A DNA stretch of 15,307 bases from Cyclostephanos tholiformis (Eukaryota; Bacillariophyta; Thalassiosirophyceae; Thalassiosirales; Thalassiosiraceae): assembly GCA_036939975.1 (NCBI GenBank), contig JALLPB010000493.1, positions 1 to 15,307 of the forward strand, in the 5' to 3' direction. Positions 9,251-15,307 of this stretch are shown piece after piece (position 1 is the stretch's first letter; each line of letters opens with the position of its first letter). The translations under genes and the position numbers were made by a program. The notes under the pieces were generated by a model. It searched no databases and was not told where the DNA came from. It was given only the letters and a program-made list of their open reading frames with translations.

Positions 9251-9468
9251 GGTCGAGGTTGAGTTTCCTGTGAGATTATTATTCTACTCGCGCCATGTTT
9301 TGGCCGTTATGATAATTATTGACGCCTCGCTCTCCTCTGATCTGGTTGGTATTGCCAAAAACTTCCGAAAAATAATCTAATAATCGGAGTACGACCCATG
9401 ACATTGTCGTACTTGGCCCACGAAGGCCTGGACACAATAATACACACACAAGAGGCAACAACGACACC
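9251..9468. promoter_or_regulatory. Divergent promoter shared by the kinesin and ORC6 genes
   Basis: These 218 bp separate two start codons that point away from each other, so the core promoters of both genes must lie here. An MSA-like element CATAACGGCCA sits on the - strand at 9311-9301, matching the plant G2/M consensus YCYAACGGYYA at 10 of 11 positions. An E2F-like TGGCGCGA sits at 9295-9288 on the same strand, 38 bp before the kinesin ATG. A perfect inverted repeat, AGTACGAC/GTCGTACT with a 10-bp spacer, is at 9388-9413, 55 bp before the ORC6 ATG. Shared cell-cycle control is an inference from these sites and the gene pair. Confidence 0.6.
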
Positions 9469-10845
9469 ATGATGAGCGCACCGACCGGTAGGGCAAAAAC
9501 CGCCGCCCCAAGGAGCAACACCGACCTAGTCATCGACCGTCTACATCCCAGCGTCCTGACCTCGCTCTTCGGACCGTCGTATCCCCACGATCACAACGCG
9601 ATCCGACGACGCGCATCGCTCGTGGCCGACGCCAACGAATCCCTGCGCATTCTCGGGGTGAGGCGCGTGGGCCTGGGCCCGAGGGACGCCGGTAGGGTCC
9701 GCGCCGCGCTCGTGATCGAATACCTCGGACGAAATGCGCCGACGAATGGCCGCGTCGTCAACGACCCGTCGAACGCTGCGTGTTATCGTCGGGCGCTGAT
9801 GCCCCCGACGATGCTGGCTAGCGCGGCGGGGTTGTCGACCTCGGCGAAGGACAGGAGGGCGCTGGGGGTCATGCAGACGGTGATATCATCGCACCTCGAT
9901 GCGTCGGACGTGGGGATCAAACTTAGACGGATGCAACGAAGCGGGCTTGGTGACCGGGATGACGGTCGAACGACCGGGAGGAAGCGCGATGCGCCGACGT
10001 CGACCGCCGCCGCCGCCGCCACTGCCACCGCGGCGACGACGTCCAGGAGCGGGCAGACGTCAACTCTACGACCCACCGACCTCATACCGGACCTTTGCAT
10101 ACGTCTGGGTCCGATGATACCCGATGCCGAATTCGCGTCCTCCTGCGCGTTGGGTACGTTTCGATTCCTCGCCTCCGGTAGTCCTGCCGATGGCGCGTCC
10201 AAAAAAGGACGTGGATTCTCCGCGTACGAACTCAGGAGGGATATGGAGCGCCATCGGGAATATTACGAGGCCGCGTGTTTCTTTCTCGCGGTCAAGTGGA
10301 GTGAGGGCAACAATTCACATCATCTCATCAATGGTCAAAATAGGAACAGGATAGCCGTAGCCGGCCAATCGAAGGCCGCGAGGAAGGACGACGAACGGGT
10401 GGGCGACGGCGCGAAAGGGAGGACTGAGGAAGGCGGAGGAGGAGGGGAGGAGGAGGATGACGTAGACGACGAACGACACCTGACCGAGACGGACGTTATC
10501 TCCGAGGCCAATTTGTTGGAGGGCACGTTCAAGACGGTACTCGCGTGCGTTAGGGATATGACGAGCGATATGTTGATGTCAACCATAATCGCCGGGGACG
10601 GATTCGGGAGTAATGCGAGCGTCGGTTCCTCGACGCTGTTCAAGGTAGCTGGTAGGAATAACGACAGGCCGGCTGGGGTGGACCTATTCGAGCAATGGAA
10701 GCGCAAGGTGCTGCAGGAGGCTAAGACGGCTGCACAGACAAAAGTGACTGGGCGACGAGACGATGACAGAGAATGGCTAATCCATGCGGCGGATGAAGTA
10801 CTATGTAGAGCTAATTTGATGCATCTAATAAATCATCAGGAATGA
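9469..10845 (+). CDS. ORC6: Origin recognition complex subunit 6 (ORC6)
   Basis: This 458-residue intronless gene encodes the smallest ORC subunit, a TFIIB-like (cyclin-box) DNA-binding protein that helps load MCM helicases at origins. Residues ~18-88 match the first cyclin-like fold (LRILGVRRVGLGPRD corresponds to the L-RVKCVGLSAR region of other ORC6 proteins). IPDLCIRLGPMIPDAEFASSCALGTFRFL (206-234) and YYEAACFFLAVKWSEG (265-280) match the second fold. DVISEANLLEGTFKTVL (342-358) is the conserved helix after it. LFEQWKRKVLQEAK (406-419) is the C-terminal motif that binds ORC3, where most relatives have Y-EEWKRKIL. Here the tyrosine is replaced by phenylalanine (F407). An Ala/Thr-rich linker (~176-195) and an acidic insert (~318-336, GGGGGEEEDD) make it longer than the ~250-residue animal protein, and ~40 extra residues follow the WKRK motif. 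Two adjacent ATGs (9469, 9472) could start it. The stop is only 15 bp from the stop of the converging DUF6824 gene. Confidence 0.85.
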   Translation: MMSAPTGRAKTAAPRSNTDLVIDRLHPSVLTSLFGPSYPHDHNAIRRRASLVADANESLRILGVRRVGLGPRDAGRVRAALVIEYLGRNAPTNGRVVNDPSNAACYRRALMPPTMLASAAGLSTSAKDRRALGVMQTVISSHLDASDVGIKLRRMQRSGLGDRDDGRTTGRKRDAPTSTAAAAATATAATTSRSGQTSTLRPTDLIPDLCIRLGPMIPDAEFASSCALGTFRFLASGSPADGASKKGRGFSAYELRRDMERHREYYEAACFFLAVKWSEGNNSHHLINGQNRNRIAVAGQSKAARKDDERVGDGAKGRTEEGGGGGEEEDDVDDERHLTETDVISEANLLEGTFKTVLACVRDMTSDMLMSTIIAGDGFGSNASVGSSTLFKVAGRNNDRPAGVDLFEQWKRKVLQEAKTAAQTKVTGRRDDDREWLIHAADEVLCRANLMHLINHQE

Positions 10846-10860
10846 CAGTTCCGAAACCAT

Positions 10861-11600
10861 TTACAGATTCTCTTCTTCTACTTTTTTGTCGTGATTGACT
10901 TCCTTCAGTAGCACAGGCAACAGACGGACGGAAAATTCATCAACTGACAAACCGTACAGAGCTGCGATCTTATATCTAGTCAGTAACTTACGGACAAGGA
11001 CTTAGAAGACAGCATCTCACCAAAAAAGCATGTGTTTGCTTCCCCTGCAAAACGTACCTTATTTTCTAGTAGCACCCTTTTCCTCTCAGCATCGGATTTC
11101 CAAATTGTCTTCATCGCATCCGCCAACTCCTCCGTGCTTAATAGTGTCGCAATAGATTTTTTGGCGACATCATCGAAATTCAGCGTGGATCCATCCGGCC
11201 TCTGCTTCTTTATTGACAGCTGCTGTGACTCCACTCTCTCGTTGAAGCCGGTACGGCAGGAAACAAGCGCATGACGGCACTTTTTTATCGATTTGTCGTC
11301 ATTTAAAACCTCGTAGCCCGTTCCAGTAGAGCGAAGAAAACGATGGCATAAACTAAGATTTGACCAAAATGAGGCAGCGAAGGCCTCCTGCTCATGCGTC
11401 GCAAGAGTATCGAAGTGGGCCTTGTTTGACGATATCAGACGCCGAAACAGTCTGTTTCCCGGGTATTTGGCACCGGATTGACCACGCATGATGAAGATAT
11501 CAGACTCGTACTTAACATCACCTGATTGCACATATGAAGACTCGTCAATTCTTGGTCTCTTCGAAACAGCGAGTTTCTCTTTGGGAGGATTAGCATTCAT
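10861..11600 (-). CDS. DUF6824 domain protein, two exons
   Basis: The CDS is complement(11600-11021 joined to 10961-10861), 226 residues. Residues ~33-117 fit the diatom-expanded DUF6824 pattern: an acidic lead, DIFIMRG in place of the more usual DVLCGRG, then YPGNRLFRRLI, a spaced helix, HRFL, a glycine-rich turn GTGYEVLNDD, and KKCRHALVSCRTG. The function of DUF6824 is not established, and nuclear or regulatory roles have been guessed from its repeated occurrence with charged low-complexity regions. The N-terminus has a basic stretch (KRPRID) that could be a nuclear signal. Exon 2 supplies a compact end, LYGLSVDEFSVRLLPVLLKE, followed by a charged tail ending EEENL. Exon 1 read alone would stop at TGA 10982-10980 after 206 residues, so the intron call changes the C-terminus. 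A TATA-like TATATATAATG lies about 175 bp upstream (11783-11773, - strand). Confidence 0.7.
10962..11020 (-). other. Short intron (59 nt, phase 1) in the DUF6824 gene
   Basis: The donor is GTGAGA at 11020 and the acceptor is CGCAG at 10962, with a canonical-looking branch site TTACTGAC about 20-25 nt before the acceptor. Splicing joins G to CT to make an alanine codon and opens a 32-residue coding frame ending at TAA 10863-10861. A second, stronger-looking donor GTAAGT lies inside it at 10991. Using that donor would leave only 30 nt and put exon 2 out of the coding frame. Confidence 0.65.
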
Positions 11601-12211
11601 TGCTTTTGGGTTTTTTACTTGCAGAAAAGGACGCCTGAGTGTGGCGGAGATGACTGGCGCAATCCAAGTTACGTTTCAGGAGCACGTGATGAAAAAAATA
11701 AAGAGGATTTTAAACTTTCTTCCACGGGGGAAGGTCAGGATAATTTGGAATGGTACCGGATATGACAATGCCCATTATATATACATCCCAATATAATCTA
11801 ATTATAACAAATGCCACTCGACAGCACATTTTAATTATCTCTCATATTTATTTCACCTCGGTAGCTATGGCTTCGTCAGAATCGGCATTGTAGCCCTGAC
11901 GATGAACGATGGAATATCGTATCGCGATGGAACAAGCCATGGCGTAGACCCGCCCGACAGCTCCACATGGTAACGTAAGCGCTTCGTTCTTCCTCAACTT
12001 TGGACGGAGATTGCTACTTACTCTATCAACACATTAATTGGTATTACTTATCGCTGTATCTTTCAATCAAGCAAGAAGTCTTCCGCTATGAGCGATTCCA
12101 GTTTGGAAAAATCAATTTTGTAAAGAGATGAGAGAAAGGGCTACCAGCATGCAACATTCAGCTCAACACAAACAAAACAGACCATAACACTCCCGCATCT
12201 TCCGCCCATCA
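11601..12211. other. Region between the DUF6824 gene and the phosphodiester glycosidase gene
   Basis: This 611-bp AT-rich stretch holds the upstream region of the DUF6824 gene (up to about 11800) and the acyl-CoA oxidase-like relic at 12033-11848, annotated separately. The remainder, roughly 12040-12211, is the downstream flank of the phosphodiester glycosidase gene. I see no RNA gene or repeat there. Confidence 0.5.
11848..12033 (-). pseudogene. Relic resembling the C-terminal alpha domain of an acyl-CoA oxidase
   Basis: A 61-codon open stretch between stops has no ATG near its 5' end and ends at TAA 11850-11848. Its central part reads VGRVYAMACSIAIRYSIVHRQ. This closely resembles the conserved peroxisomal acyl-CoA oxidase segment in which a helix (…KACTIAIRYSAVRHQ in the animal enzyme) leads into the second half of the FAD-binding C-terminal domain. 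It is followed by GYNADSDEA, a plausible linker, and then a stop where the enzyme would continue for more than 200 residues. Neither the catalytic domain upstream nor the rest downstream is present nearby. I infer a truncated duplicate of an oxidase exon. A chance resemblance over about 25 residues cannot be excluded. Confidence 0.35.
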
Positions 12212-14203
12212 TTAACCGGGTAGAAATAATATCGCAGAATGCACCGGCCTTAGAGGTTCGACGTCTCCTTCGCCATCGCCGACGCAGGCCTTGATTTCAG
12301 TGGTGCTCAGACATACGACGCGGTGCACCCTCGACTTCGGATCCCAAACGACCATCCTTTTGCTCGATCCGCCATCCAAATTCATTGCCGTCGTGCAACC
12401 CAGAGACCTCATCAAATCCGCCGTCCCCCTCAGAGTTAGTCCCAGCGCCCTGTCCAGATTACGCCCGTCCACGGCCACACACACAAGCTGCTCGTTCCCG
12501 GTTATCGTGCACCTTGCGATGCCCACGGCCATCCTTGGCAGTAGATTGTGATCATGAGTTTCGTCTTGGGAGAATGTCACGGGAGGGGCGCTGCCCCTGA
12601 AGTCCTCCGAAATCAGGTCGATGGTATCACCAGCGCAACAATCGCGATCGTCGTCCGAGAAGAGCATCGGCCCGCCAGCGATGGCATTCATCACGGAATC
12701 GTTCGGGAACGGCAATGCGTACGATACGCGAATCGATCCGTCCTCCTCCGCGCGACGGAGGATCGAGTCGGGCACCGCGCACGTCGGCACTTGCAGGACG
12801 AATCCCGCGAGGGGCACGCGTATCCTCGTCGGGACACGGTGAGTGGCGACGACGGATCCCCCCACGATGGAGAAGGCGATATCGCTCTCGTGCATATCGA
12901 CCTCGTCCGCCCCATGCCCCCTGTGAGCGCATCGAGCCCCGTCCTTCCCGATCGTGAACGTCCCGAGCACGTCCCCGTCGCTCGAGAACGATGACGATGA
13001 CCCGGGCGTCGTTCGTACTAATGTGCACGTCACCCCCTCCATTCCCACCTTACCGATGCGAATCGACGACGTCCCCCCCCCCCCGTCTCCGCCCGTAGTC
13101 GTCGTCGATGATTGCAAGATCGCGGCCCTACGAAAGACCGGAGGACCGATGACGCGTCCGTCCGTCACGAGCAAGCCCACCGGATCCGTCCTCGACGATG
13201 GCGATTCGACGTCCGGCTCCGAGTATAGGAAGAAACCGCCGCTCACGGCCGCGATGGCGCCCGTGCGTTCCGCGAGCAGGCGCAGGTCCGTGGTCGTATC
13301 CCTAGCGTCGACGCACCTCATGCGCACGATGGTAGGATGAAGACGATCATTACGTCCCCCCCCCCATCGTCGTTCATCCCCCGATGTATCGTCCGACCGT
13401 CGGACGATGTCGATCCGTAGTACGTTGATGTGCACCGGTCCGTAGTCCGACGTGCGTTCGTCGATGACGGCACGTCGAAAGCCGGGATGGAACTCATCGT
13501 AGTACGACGACGACGACGAGCGCAAATCGCGCCCGTTCACCAAGTCGACGAGCGTCGGTCTGTCGCTCCACGCGGCAACCTTGGGCCCGAGCAAAAGCGA
13601 CTGACTCCATATGAAGTCGACGAGCGAACGCACCCTCAGGGCCTTGCGTTTGGATAGGATCGGATCGGTCGTGGATAGGATCTGGACGGCACGTCGATGT
13701 AGGGCGAGCCTCAGCAAACGTCTGATCGTCGCGTCGCGGTCGTCGTCGTCGTCGTAGTAGTAATAATAGTCGTCGTCCCCGCCTCCGCCGTGCCCGTGCC
13801 CGTCCCCGTGCAATAGCAAGGCCGATACCGAAGCGAGGCGTCGACCGAACATACGAGCCTGATCGATATCGACCTCGTCGAGAAGGTCGACGGATATCCT
13901 CCCCCGTAGGACGTCCGCGGACGTCGACCCGCCGTCGTCCGGGTCTAGGTTCACGGGACCGGGAGCGCACCGACTATCGCAATCGTCGCGCCCGGCGGCC
14001 GCGGCGACTCCCTCGACCCCCCCGCCGAAGGCGCGTAAGACGTCCCATAACAACGCGTCGTTGGGATGGCGACGACCGGTTTTGGACGAAAGCTGAATTA
14101 CAACATCGCGTGCCGCCGAGAGCCACGATTTAGTTCCTCCGCCCGCGCCCTCCTCGTCCGTGGGAGGGGACTTCATGATGCGGCGGCGTGTGAATGTAGG
14201 CAT
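12212..14203 (-). CDS. Phosphodiester glycosidase (NAGPA family) domain protein
   Basis: This is a 663-residue intronless gene. The last ~400 residues carry the phosphodiester glycosidase (NAGPA-type) fold: AAVSGGFFLYSEPD (318-331, where the family usually has NGGFF), NAIAGGPMLF (506-515), LLPRMAVGIARC (554-565), VCVAVDGRN...GLTLRGTADLMRSLGC (574-603) and AMNLDGGSSKRMVVW (606-620). In animals the namesake enzyme removes the GlcNAc cap from mannose-6-phosphate tags on lysosomal enzymes. Bacterial relatives act on exopolysaccharide or cell-wall phosphodiesters, so the substrate here is unknown. Unusually, no signal peptide or transmembrane helix is visible at the chosen start (MPTFTRRRIMKSPP), although the family normally works in the secretory path or outside the cell. 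Residues 1-250 are not recognisable and include a poly-Tyr/poly-Asp stretch (143-155). The gene is very GC-rich and has a C12 tract (13073-13084, + strand) within a Gly-rich linker. It diverges from the next gene across 207 bp. Confidence 0.75.
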   Translation of the reverse strand: MPTFTRRRIMKSPPTDEEGAGGGTKSWLSAARDVVIQLSSKTGRRHPNDALLWDVLRAFGGGVEGVAAAAGRDDCDSRCAPGPVNLDPDDGGSTSADVLRGRISVDLLDEVDIDQARMFGRRLASVSALLLHGDGHGHGGGGDDDYYYYYDDDDDRDATIRRLLRLALHRRAVQILSTTDPILSKRKALRVRSLVDFIWSQSLLLGPKVAAWSDRPTLVDLVNGRDLRSSSSSYYDEFHPGFRRAVIDERTSDYGPVHINVLRIDIVRRSDDTSGDERRWGGGRNDRLHPTIVRMRCVDARDTTTDLRLLAERTGAIAAVSGGFFLYSEPDVESPSSRTDPVGLLVTDGRVIGPPVFRRAAILQSSTTTTGGDGGGGTSSIRIGKVGMEGVTCTLVRTTPGSSSSFSSDGDVLGTFTIGKDGARCAHRGHGADEVDMHESDIAFSIVGGSVVATHRVPTRIRVPLAGFVLQVPTCAVPDSILRRAEEDGSIRVSYALPFPNDSVMNAIAGGPMLFSDDDRDCCAGDTIDLISEDFRGSAPPVTFSQDETHDHNLLPRMAVGIARCTITGNEQLVCVAVDGRNLDRALGLTLRGTADLMRSLGCTTAMNLDGGSSKRMVVWDPKSRVHRVVCLSTTEIKACVGDGEGDVEPLRPVHSAILFLPG

Positions 14204-14410
14204 ATTTAGGTACTTTTTACGGTGGGGTAACCATCCTCACACGTAAGTAGGAATAGGTATCGAATCAAAATCATGGAAGTCCATTCAAAAAAATAAAAAA
14301 ATATATTATTAAATGGTCACTTCATTCATCCGCCTCCCTCCATCCTCAGGATCACCAATCCTCGTGACGCCGAACAATATTATAATAGTATACTTCAAAC
14401 CAAAGGAGTC
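14204..14410. promoter_or_regulatory. Divergent promoter between the phosphodiester glycosidase and AATF-like genes
   Basis: These 207 bp lie between two outward-pointing ATGs. The sequence is sharply AT-rich compared with both flanking genes, with an A/T block at ~14286-14311 and TATTATAATAGTATA near 14379-14393, 20-30 bp before the right-hand ATG. The TATA-like block could position the AATF-like transcript, although diatom promoters often lack clear TATA boxes. Confidence 0.45.
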
Positions 14411-15307
14411 ATGCCGAAGAACGACGTAGACGACGCGCCGACGGGCAAGCGGCGGCATCCCCATGACGATCGACGACGTCCCGTCCTCCCCCCCCCATCC
14501 TCCTCCTCCTCCTCCTTATCCTCCTCCTACCCCTCCCGACTATTCTCCGCCCTAGCCTCCATCGAGGAGGACGACGGCGCGGCCGCGAGGCGACGAGCGC
14601 GTTCCCGACGCGCCTCCCTCCGCGGGAGCTTGGAGGCATCGCGTCGGATCGAGCTGAATGCGACCCTCATCGAACTTCGCATACTCGTCCAGAGGTGCAT
14701 GACGGAGGAGGGGGGGGAGGGGGGGGAGGGGGGGGGTGCGAACCGTGCCGTCGTCGCCGACGCCGCCGCGGATGCGACGAGCAGTCTCGACGTCGAGGAC
14801 GATGGTCGGACGAGCGAGATGGCGGAGGTCGATGCCCTGCTCGAAAACCTCCTCGAGGCTAGACGGGAAATCGCGGGAGGTCGCGTGGGGGAGAGAGAAG
14901 AGGAGGAGGAGGAAGGGGAGGAGGGGGAGGAGGAGGACTCCGACTACGACGACGACGATACCCTCGCCAGGCGTCTTAGGACCGAATACGAGTCCATGCG
15001 CGATAATCGGTGGATACCCATCCTCGACGGATTGCATTCCGGCATCGCATCGCGATCGGGGGGGGGGGTGGCGGCGTTCGCGACCGAATTCCGCGGGGGC
15101 GCCGTCGGCACGTCGTTCTGGGAGCAGGTTAGGGGCATCGTCGAGCACGAGCGATCCCGACCGGGGAGGGGGGGGAAGGACGACGACGACGACGACGACG
15201 ACGACGAAGAAGAAGAAGTAGATGAGGACGAGGACGATGATGACGACGATGGGGGAAGGGGAGGTGGAAGAGTGGGAGGGGGAGGGGGAGGAGGGGGAGG
15301 AGGAGGA
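14411..15307 (+). CDS. AATF/Bfr2 (TRAUB)-like ribosome-biogenesis protein, N-terminal part (3' end outside window)
   Basis: An open frame runs from ATG 14411 to the window edge, 299 codons without a stop despite many G runs. It opens with a basic/serine-rich leader (PSSSSSSLSSSYPSRLFSAL), then SRRIELNATLIELRILVQRCM (~79-99), which resembles the leucine-rich helix of AATF/Che-1 (…LWDQLLEGRIKLQKAL). MAEVDALLENLLEARREI (~137-154) matches the following helix of that domain. After an acidic stretch, ARRLRTEYESMRDNRWIPILDGLHSG and SFWEQVRGIVEHERSR resemble the central block before the TRAUB domain (RF..FTVYRNRTLQKWHDK…). A (GAC)9(GAA)4 run and poly-Gly follow. AATF/Bfr2 acts in the nucleolus in early 18S rRNA processing. 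The C-terminal TRAUB domain, which would decide the call, lies beyond the window. The weak but correctly ordered motifs make this plausible, not proven. Confidence 0.5.
   Translation, partial: MPKNDVDDAPTGKRRHPHDDRRRPVLPPPSSSSSSLSSSYPSRLFSALASIEEDDGAAARRRARSRRASLRGSLEASRRIELNATLIELRILVQRCMTEEGGEGGEGGGANRAVVADAAADATSSLDVEDDGRTSEMAEVDALLENLLEARREIAGGRVGEREEEEEEGEEGEEEDSDYDDDDTLARRLRTEYESMRDNRWIPILDGLHSGIASRSGGGVAAFATEFRGGAVGTSFWEQVRGIVEHERSRPGRGGKDDDDDDDDDEEEEVDEDEDDDDDDGGRGGGRVGGGGGGGGGGG
14707..14736 (+). repeat. G-run array in the AATF-like coding sequence (G-quadruplex candidate)
   Basis: Three runs of 8, 8 and 9 guanines (14710-14717, 14719-14726, 14728-14736) are separated by single adenines, with GAGGAG before them. 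They encode EEGGEGGEGGG in the gene's frame. The sense strand, and so the mRNA, could form a stable G-quadruplex, and the tract is also slippage-prone. Confidence 0.8.
15179..15217 (+). repeat. (GAC)9(GAA)4 trinucleotide run encoding Asp9-Glu4
   Basis: Perfect in-frame trinucleotide repeats sit in the acidic part of the AATF-like gene. They are followed by more GAN codons and then, from about 15251, by a purine-only G/A-rich stretch encoding Gly/Arg up to the window end. Nearly the whole final 140 bases are purine-dominated on the + strand. Confidence 0.85.

Noticed and set aside
10962..10991. Alternative intron of the DUF6824 gene starting at the strong donor GTAAGT
   Set aside because: It would be only 30 nt long and would place exon 2 in a frame giving an unconvincing Cys-rich peptide; the GTGAGA donor gives 59 nt, matching phase and a sensible C-terminus.
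12548..13340. Overlapping + and - strand ORFs of 75-148 codons opposite or within the phosphodiester glycosidase gene
   Set aside because: Arg/Pro/Ser-rich compositions typical of shadow frames in GC-rich DNA; the 663-codon frame holds the family motifs.
14552..15148. 198-codon - strand ORF with a leucine-rich hydrophobic stretch
   Set aside because: The hydrophobic run (VVVVVGVLLLPLLPFLLLLF) is just the complement of the GAG/GAC-rich acidic codons of the AATF-like + strand gene.

Overview
The window looks like nuclear DNA of a diatom, or a close stramenopile relative. The evidence is compact intron-poor genes with GT-AG introns of about 60-95 bp, a DUF6824 protein of the kind expanded in diatoms, eukaryote-only cell-cycle genes (a kinesin-4 motor, ORC6), and a SMYD-type protein joined to a prolyl 4-hydroxylase domain. 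I cannot name the species.

Layout from left to right. (1) 1-235: C-terminal end of an unrecognised acidic protein on +. (2) 236-408: a short spacer with a 26-bp tandem repeat. (3) 409-3310 (+, one intron): a SMYD-like MYND/SET/TPR protein fused to an Fe(II)/2-oxoglutarate prolyl 4-hydroxylase domain. (4) 3311-3826: mostly non-coding, with one doubtful 78-codon ORF. (5) 9250-3827 (-): an intronless 1807-residue kinesin-4 whose C-terminal third resembles the MAP65/Ase1/PRC1 family. (6) 9251-9468: a short divergent promoter shared with (7) ORC6, 9469-10845 (+). (8) 11600-10861 (-): a DUF6824 protein whose second exon I found past a 59-nt intron. (9) 12033-11848 (-): a relic resembling acyl-CoA oxidase. 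(10) 14203-12212 (-): a phosphodiester glycosidase (NAGPA family) protein. (11) 14204-14410: a second divergent promoter. (12) 14411 to the window end (+): the N-terminal part of a very acidic protein that looks like AATF/Bfr2, a ribosome-biogenesis factor.

The most interesting item is the kinesin. In animals, KIF4 and PRC1 are separate proteins that bind each other and set the length of antiparallel microtubule overlaps in the anaphase spindle. Here a kinesin-4 motor and a PRC1/MAP65-like segment appear to lie in one uninterrupted reading frame. The gene shares a 218-bp promoter with the replication-licensing gene ORC6. That promoter carries a 10/11 match to the plant G2/M MSA element and an E2F-like sequence, which suggests cell-cycle-controlled expression of both.

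The genes also share a compositional habit. Their 5' parts are GC-rich, with homopolymer G/C tracts and trinucleotide runs, and their 3' parts are more AT-rich. All family assignments come from reading motifs by eye, and no database search was run.
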